Under the pieces are notes generated by a model, which saw only the letters and a list, made by a program, of their open reading frames with translations, searched no databases and had not been told where the DNA came from. Both the position numbers and the translations under genes were made by a program. A stretch of DNA of 64,000 bases from Rhineura floridana (lineage: Eukaryota; Chordata; Lepidosauria; Squamata; Rhineuridae): assembly GCF_030035675.1 (NCBI RefSeq), contig NC_084487.1, positions 64,553,986 to 64,617,985 on the forward strand, given 5' to 3'. Below, piece by piece: positions 57,471-64,000 of this stretch. The first letter of the stretch is position 1. Each line of letters begins with the position of its first letter.

Positions 57471-57705
57471 GCTCTGCCATTCCAGTTCCTTCCAAACTGT
57501 AAGCTTTTGTAAGGTCCCCAAAGAAGTATGGGGAAAACACAGAACAACATTTGATGACAACATCAAGTAGACGTGTAAATCAGAAAGGAACAGAGTGAGA
57601 ATGCCAGAGTAAGTACCTAGTATGTGAAAACACCCAAGGCTCATGTGCTTCTTTCAGTTCTACTGTCAGTAGATCACAACACAGAAAAAGGTAAAACAAA
57701 AGTCA

Positions 57706-57890
57706 CATACAGTTGACACACATTTAAAGCACATGGCTCCCTCCCCCAAGAATCCTGGGAACTGAAGTTTACCCCCTACAGAACTACAATTCCCAGCACC
57801 TTTCATACTAGAGTTTCCAGGATTCTTTGGGAGAAAGCCATGTGTTTTAAATGTGCTTTAAATGTATGGTGTGGATGTCACCAAAGTTAG
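57706..57890. mobile_element. Hairpin MITE-like repeat, second type
   Basis: acatttaaagcacatggctcc is mirrored by agccatgtgttttaaatgtg, and agaatcctgggaactg by gtttccaggattct. The centre is near 57795. No coding capacity. Confidence 0.78.
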
Positions 57891-57929
57891 CCATAGTCTC
57901 AACATACCTGCCTGAACAGGAAGAGACTG

Positions 57930-58410
57930 CAATTCTGTACACCCTTATTTAAATACAACTCCCACTGAATTCACTGAGATTTACTTCTGAGTCAACATTC
58001 ACAGGACCACAAACACAGTCACTGTTCTGCTGGTTCCAGTGCATCTCCATCTCTCTTCTGAAAACGGGGGCACCAATGCTAATCAAACCCCACCTCATTT
58101 TACTGTAACGCCTGGTGGGAGCAGCTTGGGTGCGTTCGCCCCCCCTTAAATTCAGCTTCAAACAGATTTGGCAACTGATGGGCGGATTAACCCGTCCCCC
58201 CTCAAGTGTGGCTAATGGAAATGCTTTGCTCTGGCAACTACTGCGTTCCTAAAACTGCAATCTTATACCTGCTTACCTGGGAGTAAGTCCCACTGACGTC
58301 AGTTGGGCTTACTTCTGAGTAGGACGGTAGTACATGAGTGAAGTTTCAACGGATTTTACTTGGAAATGTAAATCCCATTGAAATCTGTGGGACTTCCTTC
58401 CAAGTAAAGG
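57930..58410. repeat. Palindromic taagtcccactga-type repeats, several pieces
   Basis: Pieces at 57940-57995 and 58250-58325 (gggagtaagtcccactgacg against gggcttacttctgagtagg), and a variant at 58350-58410. This is a common interspersed palindrome, also near 20.7, 53.5, 54.1, 60.0 and 60.1 kb. Confidence 0.6.
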
Positions 58411-59245
58411 TCCTTGGGCTCTCAAAGGGACGAGCAAGGTCCACTCCTGCACTATCTGCATGAAGGGAAACCCAGTCACGATGGAGAGGCGTGCCACAAA
58501 CGAAGGGCAAACCAAAAAAAGCCTCCTTTTCAACCCTGACTATGAAAAAGAAGCGGAAGAATGACCTTCCGGAGGGGGAAAGTGCCCTCACTGGTTTCTG
58601 CTACCTTGCCTTGCCTCTAACAATAACTCTTGCGCTGTGTCGTCCTTTGAGAGGCTGGGGGCGGATGGCAGACCCTTAACACCGGGCGAGCTGTGAAAAC
58701 GCAGCAGCAGCAGCACAGCAGCAGGGGAACTGGACGCGTGCGTGAGGCAAAGGGAGAAGCCGACGTGATTACTTCAGAATTTATTTAAGGGCTGGTGGAA
58801 ACCACTGAAGTAGCTTCTAGGGGAAACCCCAGCCCCAAGAAGGGGAGAGTATGTATGTATGTATGAAATGCCTTCCGGTCCTGAATCCTCACGTCCTGCG
58901 GAGTGTCGCCTACCCCAATTCCAGGAGCTCTGGCCGTGGCTACCCGCGCGCGGGCTGCGGGCGCCCTGAGGCGCACCCTCCGACGCGGCATTCCGGCTTC
59001 CGCAGATATCCCTGTCCTGCTTCAGATGACAGCAAGCGATGCCGCTGATCACCGCAACTCTCGGATGATTACAGGGGAGGAGGGAAGACCCTCTTGGCTC
59101 CTCCGATTAAATCAACCCGATCGCACTGTCGTTCTAATTTCTTCTTGGTGGTAAATTATTCACGTCGTAATAACTGTATAGCAGTACCAAAATAAGAGCG
59201 ACGGAGAGTGTCTGTGGAGAGCTAGTCCAAACATGAGGCCAGTGA
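58411..59245. promoter_or_regulatory. CpG-rich region 1
   Basis: CpG dinucleotides cluster at 58680-58765 and 58905-59120 (for example acccgcgcgcgggctgcggg), in contrast to the CpG-poor surroundings. Such density in vertebrate DNA often marks a promoter. The frames here (83 and 92 residues) have no recognisable content. Confidence 0.45.
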
Positions 59246-59247
59246 AG

Positions 59248-59436
59248 GGACACACAGGAAGCTGCCTTACATGGAGTCAAACCATTGGTCCATCTAGCTC
59301 GGTATTGTTTACACTGACTGGCAGCAGCTCTCCAGGGTTTCAGCCTAGGGAAATTCCTACCTGGAGATGCTGGGGATTTCTGCTTGCAAAGTAGATGCTC
59401 TGCCACTGAGCATGTCAATCTCCCACCCACGGTAGT
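59248..59436 (-). mobile_element. tRNA-derived SINE
   Basis: Complement of ccattggtccatctagctcg, then ctgactggcagcagctctcc, and a head region at the right (complement of gctctgccactgagc). Same family as 46139-46340. Confidence 0.78.
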
Positions 59437-59483
59437 TGTGTAGGTCTGAAGGCACATGGGATACCAATTGTGCCGAAGCTACA

Positions 59484-59630
59484 CAGGTCTGAGTCCAGGT
59501 GTGGGCAATCTGGTGCCCCCACAGACTACAATTCTCCTTAGCCTCAACCAGCATGACCAATGGTCAGGAATGAGAGGAGTTGTAGTCCAGGACGACTGGA
59601 GGGCTCCAGGTGGCCAACACCACTCTAGTC
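59484..59630. mobile_element. Hairpin MITE-like repeat
   Basis: actacaattctccttagcct is mirrored by agaggagttgtagtccagg, with outer arms gcaatctggtgccc and gggctccaggtggcc. Third copy of the type at 49481 and 57342. Confidence 0.72.
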
Positions 59631-60375
59631 AGTTCCTGGGTGGATGATCGCTGGAGCACCAAATGTAGGCCGCCTTGGGTTCCAGGATAAAAGAAAGGCG
59701 GGGGATATATACCTTTAGGGAAATAAATACTATATATAAGACTCTGTTGCTTTTTGGGGGGGAAGAAGATCGCCTATTTTTTTTCTTGAACGGATTCCCT
59801 TACAGATTTGTAAATCAGAAAAAAAAGGAAGGACGCTTCATCAATGAGCATATGCACCTGCTCATCATCTTAGCTGATTTTCGGTCATTCTAGAACTTCG
59901 CTGTTGAAATATGTGGTCTGGCACAAAAATCCCAAGGCTGCAGTCACACTTATCTCTAAGCCCCGTTAGATGCAGTGAAGTTTAGGCTGCAATCCTATTG
60001 CTACCTACCTGGGAATGACCTCATCAGGGCTTACTTCTGAGTAGACATGTATGGGATTGCGCTGCTACTTCGGGGAAGAGCGCACAAGATCGCAATTGAA
60101 TGGCTCCACTCCTGTCCTGTGCTCACTTACCTCTAAGTAAGTGCCACTGAACAAGTGTTAGGTTTATGCACAGGACTGCGTTGCAAGAGTGTTTTCTTTC
60201 TTTTTAAAGTCTGGTTTTCATTTTATTTTGTTTTTTAAAGCTCCAATCATTGTTGTATATGTATATATTAAAGTTTGTATATGTATATATATATAAAGTC
60301 TTAAAAAGGATTTTCATGCGAAGGAATAAGCCATCCCAGTTGTCACTCTGCAAAGTTTAATTCCAAGCAAAGCAA
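59631..60375. other. Non-coding with palindromic repeat pieces
   Basis: ggctgcaatcctattgctac...acttctgagtagacatgtatgggattgc at 59985-60065, and a related piece at 60115-60185. A TA-rich run lies at 60252-60297. Confidence 0.5.
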
Positions 60376-60965
60376 AATCCCTTCTTTCCTCCCCCCTCGC
60401 TCCTTAATCCGCTGACTTTCCCAGCCAGGGAAAAGGGGCTGCTGGAGCTTTAAGAGCCGCCTCTCCCCCCTCTCCGCCTCCCAACAATGGTCTCAACCGA
60501 GCTCTGCTTCTCAAAGCAAAATTTGTAATGTGCCATTTCCCCCCCCATGGATGTTCCCCCCTTCCGGCTGCCGACGAAGTGACAGGAGCAAAATGCTGAG
60601 GTGCTGCCGAGCCGCTCCTGTTGCCGGCCGAAGGGGGCTGGGTGGGCTTCGGGTGCTTTCCCTGAGCAGGAGCGGCGGCGTCGACGTTTCCGTCAGCCTT
60701 GCCCGGCAAGCGAGTGGAGCGGCGGCAGCGCCCAGCTGTGCGTGAGAGCCCAGCGGAGAGGGAGAGACTGCGGCTGGCACGGATTCACTGAAGACGCGGA
60801 AAGAGGATCAAGCATTAGGTATTGCAACCTCATCGGCGCCGTCCTCCCTGTGGAAAGCCAGAGGGCAAATGCGGATCTCTCCCCCCACCCCCGCACCGAC
60901 AAGAATTTTATTAAAGAAGAGGGAGGGGGAAATAAAGCGGGGCTCTGTCTTTTAAAGAAGCTTTT
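60376..60965 (+). promoter_or_regulatory. CpG island-like region 2, possible promoter and first exon
   Basis: High G+C and many CpG sites, for example 60605-60640 (gccgctcctgttgccggccg) and 60671-60725 (agcggcggcgtcgacg, agcggcggcagcg). A sequence at 60815-60821, aggtattg, could be a splice donor after a non-coding first exon on the plus strand. No coding exon was identified downstream in the window. The gene, its strand and its start are unknown; this is inference from composition. Confidence 0.45.
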
Positions 60966-63900
60966 TGGAAATCGAGATCCCCCCTCCCATGTGTAGTATT
61001 ATGAAGTCAACTTCTTAGGGCTATTTTATTCCTTGAAAGGGTGGGTTGGGTTTAGGGATGCTGGAAGAAATGCCAGATGTTGCAGATACAAGACTGATCT
61101 GTTTATACCAAGACTCACTCCTGATTGGGATGGGCAAGGAAGTGAAAAGGCTATTCCCCCCCCCCGTTCTTTAATTTTAAAGGTGATCTCACAGCTCAGC
61201 TGAAGACCCGCGGGAGGGAAGGAGTTAACTAGGAGGAGAAATGTGCATGCAGTGTGCAAGTCAGACAATGGCACGGATTTTCCTCATGGAATTGCTGTCC
61301 GTGGGTGAAGTGAGGTGTAGCTGACAGCATCTGGAAAGGGGGGGGGGGGAGAAGAGGATTGCAGGAAGAACTGGTAGCTTCAAGAGAGCATCCCTTTGGA
61401 GATGCTGTAAATAAGGTTGAGTGAAGAACTGTTAGAGAAGGGTTGGGTGAGTTCTCCCAGCTGATGTCACAGCAGGCACAGAGCACAGTGCAAGGGGGAT
61501 AGTGATGATGTTGCCAAAGGGGCAAAGTAGCTTGCAATTAAGACTTCTGTCCCTTGAAATTAAATTCTACACCTGGCTTCCAAGGAAACGGTTTTTAGAA
61601 ATAAAAGGAGAGAGCTCTCTTTTAAAAAATTCTGCTCCTTGGAAACTAGAAGCCTTCAGGGTGAACTATATTTGAATGGTAGTCTGATAAGAAACCCTTT
61701 GTTGAGCTGTCAGTTGTGTTCCTGAACTGTTTTCCCCACCTCCTTCAATGAAAAGGAATAATATCACTGATCATGTGCCAGGGAACAAACACATCTGACC
61801 TGTGGAGCAGAGTGAATGTTACTGTTCTGATTTCTGGGCTTTTTACCTGGAGCTTTGATATCAAGAGCTAGAGAGAATCTGGTGGGTGGGGTCAAAATGA
61901 AAGAAGAACTAGGAGTGACTTGCTGTGCTGTTTGGAGATATCCCCCCTCCCCATGGTAATAATTCAGAATACAAATCAATCTTGAACAGAAATGTTGAGT
62001 TCAGGATTGATCCAGGTTGTCTTCCGCACATCTGAAAGTCCAAAAGTTGCTGTCTGCTTCGGGTGGAATGGATATATATAATTGTTTCTTTATGGTAACT
62101 TTGAACTATGGAAGTTGCTTTAATTCCCATTCATCCTGAAATTGTAACTCTGTTCACAGTGATTAATCTCCTTCACCCACAGCTGTAACTGATGATGTAC
62201 GTTCCAGATCGCACTAAAATGTGTGCGAGCTTTGTGCCAGACATAGTACTTTGAACAATGATGTTAAAACATGTTCATGCAGATCACTCTTATAGCAAAA
62301 TCAGTTCTCTCAAACTGCACTTTCAGTTGATATGAGTAGTATAGTGAAATCATAGTCTAGGGCAGGCGCTATAGCTCAGTAGCAGAGCACATGCTTTGCA
62401 TGCGGAAGGTTCTAGTTTTGATCCTTGGCAATAACAGTTAGAGAGAATACTATGTTAGTGTTTTGGGAAGGACCTCTGCTGAGACATTAGTCACTGCCAG
62501 TTTTGTGGGACTACAAGGGCCAATGATGTAACTACATGAAGATGAATATTTTAACGGAAAAGTGGAATCTGCCACAAAATTTTGCAGTGTGGAGTGTTCT
62601 TGTTCCAGCTAGATAGCCATGCCCTTTTCCAGGATATTCCATTCCACCCTGCCTTGAGTTTTCCATTCTCTCTGTCTCTCCCCCCCCATGCTCTGCGTTT
62701 TGTGGCCACTGAGCATGCTCACTCCTCAAGTTTTTTTAGTTTTCCTCTCATCCCAAATGTTTTTTCCTAGTATTGTTTTACTTCTGAAAACCATGCAGCT
62801 CCCCCAAGCCTGCTGAAAGAAAATTTCTTGTGTGGGGGTGATGTCATTTTGGCTACATAAGGATGAGCCCTCAGAGACACTGAATTCACTGTTAGTATTA
62901 TAGGATGTTATAACCGTTGATATCATCCAGCTTAAAGTTTACTAACTTCAACATTAACTTTTAGATATTACTCTTATTACTTCCAGAAATGACAGAACTG
63001 ATGTATGGATTTGCCCATAAACATTTTTGCAGTGTAAAAAGAGAATAAGTTGAATTTGGGCACACAATTCAAGTTTTAAGCTTCATCAAGAATTCTTTCT
63101 TTGCTTACTAAGCTTTGTATCCCAGAATAATGAGTTATGAAATCTCCAAAAGTTGAACATTGTCAACAAAATATTAATTCAATGAGATCTACAACAGATC
63201 AAGATTATTTGGAGGGAAATTACAGGCTCACGTTAATATGAAAAGTCACAAATTCCTATGATTGGTTTATTTGTGCCCAACTTGAGATAGTCAGCCTATA
63301 TCTCTCTCATGCCATAACAGACTAAGGTTCTTAGTGACTTGTTTTGTAATTTAATTTACTAGGAGAAAATACATCGCTAGAAGAAACAAGCCCATTTGTT
63401 CATTTTCTGCAGTAAAGACCAAACAGTGGCATTAAAAGGATTTCAAACCATTAACCACAGAGCACTATGCTTCAATTTCTCTGTCTGTTGTTGTCCTTTA
63501 GAGTCTTTTTGTAAGGAAATGGCACTTAATAGGCTTGTGATTTTTGATGTGAGTTTGTTAATCGGTTATCTCATCAGAACCTTTTTATGAATCCCATGAT
63601 CACCAGTTAATAAGAGGGTACAACTGGTGAACTCCTGCTGTAGAAGAAAGGAGGCACATGGCTTATTATTGGATAGATATCCTCCCTCTCTATTTGTACT
63701 TAATTTTTTTGAACCTTTCATTGTAAAACTTAATGTGAAGATCCATCTAAGTATATTTTTCCAAAAGATGCTGACAGATAATAAAGTACCTCTAAAGAAA
63801 TCTTTATCTACTTTATTCAAATATATCATAGTTAAGGCATAACAACCTCAAATTACAGGAATGATTTTTAAATGTCAGCGTGTAATCCATTAATGAAGTA

Positions 63901-64000
63901 TATGGTAAAACTCCTATTCATTTTAATGGAGTGAGATTGTAATTTTTTTACGGACACTCTTGGGGTTCAACAGGGCTTTTAAAAAACCTTTTCTGTCTTT
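60966..64000. other. Unique-looking DNA, no gene seen; one SINE
   Basis: No supported exon. A diverged tRNA-derived SINE lies at 62362-62500 on the plus strand (tatagctcagtagcagagca, ttctagttttgatcc). If the CpG island at 60.4-60.9 kb is a promoter, this would be intron. Confidence 0.5.
62362..62500 (+). mobile_element. tRNA-derived SINE, diverged
   Basis: A-box region tatagctcagtagcagagca and a weak B box (ttctagttttgatcc), then gaaggacctctgctgagaca and tcactgccag. The 3' tail is missing. Confidence 0.68.

Noticed and set aside
57706-57890. microRNA hairpin
   Set aside because: The palindrome looks like a dispersed MITE-type repeat; nothing shows a precursor or conserved mature arm.
60601-60996. 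131-residue frame in the CpG island as a host exon
   Set aside because: Low-complexity composition and no recognisable domain; GC-rich DNA opens frames by chance.

Overview
This window looks like nuclear DNA from a squamate reptile (lizard or snake). The main evidence is its mix of repeats: many copies of an L2-type LINE, a BovB (RTE-clade) LINE, a full-length lineage-typical L1, a tRNA-headed SINE whose 3' tail matches the BovB 3' end (the pattern described for Sauria SINEs), other tRNA-derived SINEs, and many small hAT-like and palindromic DNA transposons. No host protein-coding exon could be recognised on either strand. Every long reading frame belongs to a retroelement. The window reads as an intergenic or intronic, repeat-packed segment that may end in the CpG-rich 5' flank of a host gene (about 58.4-61.0 kb).

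Layout. 1-385: L2 endonuclease fragment (-). 922-1247 and 1695-2192: two hAT-like elements with perfect 8-bp target duplications; the second is a long hairpin. 2193-3600: G/C-skewed serial duplications of unknown class. 3599-6830: a 157-bp tandem repeat split by a 5'-truncated L2 (+, 3885-6758). 7440-8420: a dispersed repeat split by a solo LTR (7800-8271). 8669-16185: a nest in which L2 subfamily A (-) abuts another L2 (-), which is itself split by a full-length L1 (+, 10188-15783) with a 17-bp target duplication. 18324-19890: old L2 (-). 22578-23400: 130-bp minisatellite holding a hairpin element. 24403-25435: L2 (+). 26697-33122: retrovirus-like element with two nearly identical 437-bp LTRs. 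35085-41150: BovB (+) split by an antisense, apparently full-length L2 with an uninterrupted 1041-residue frame. 41359-50658: more L2 tails, SINEs and hAT-like elements. 52060-53340: L2 tail, BovB fragment and BovB-tailed SINE. 55559-60180: hAT-like element, rearranged L2-A and a cluster of palindromic repeats. 58.4-61.0 kb: CpG-rich DNA. 61.0-64.0 kb: unique-looking AT-richer DNA.

How the parts relate. The LINEs carry their own endonuclease and reverse transcriptase. The BovB enzyme is the likely source of mobility for the BovB-tailed SINE. L1 and L2 copies would have moved by target-primed reverse transcription, which fits their 5' truncations, A-rich 3' ends and flanking duplications. The nesting gives a relative order of insertion. 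The most notable signals are the full-length L2 with repeated 5' units, a shared ATGGCGGC motif 20-33 bases from the start of both the L1 and the L2, and a retrovirus-like element with very similar LTRs but no evident gag or pol frames. I did not find convincing evidence of a wholly new biological system.
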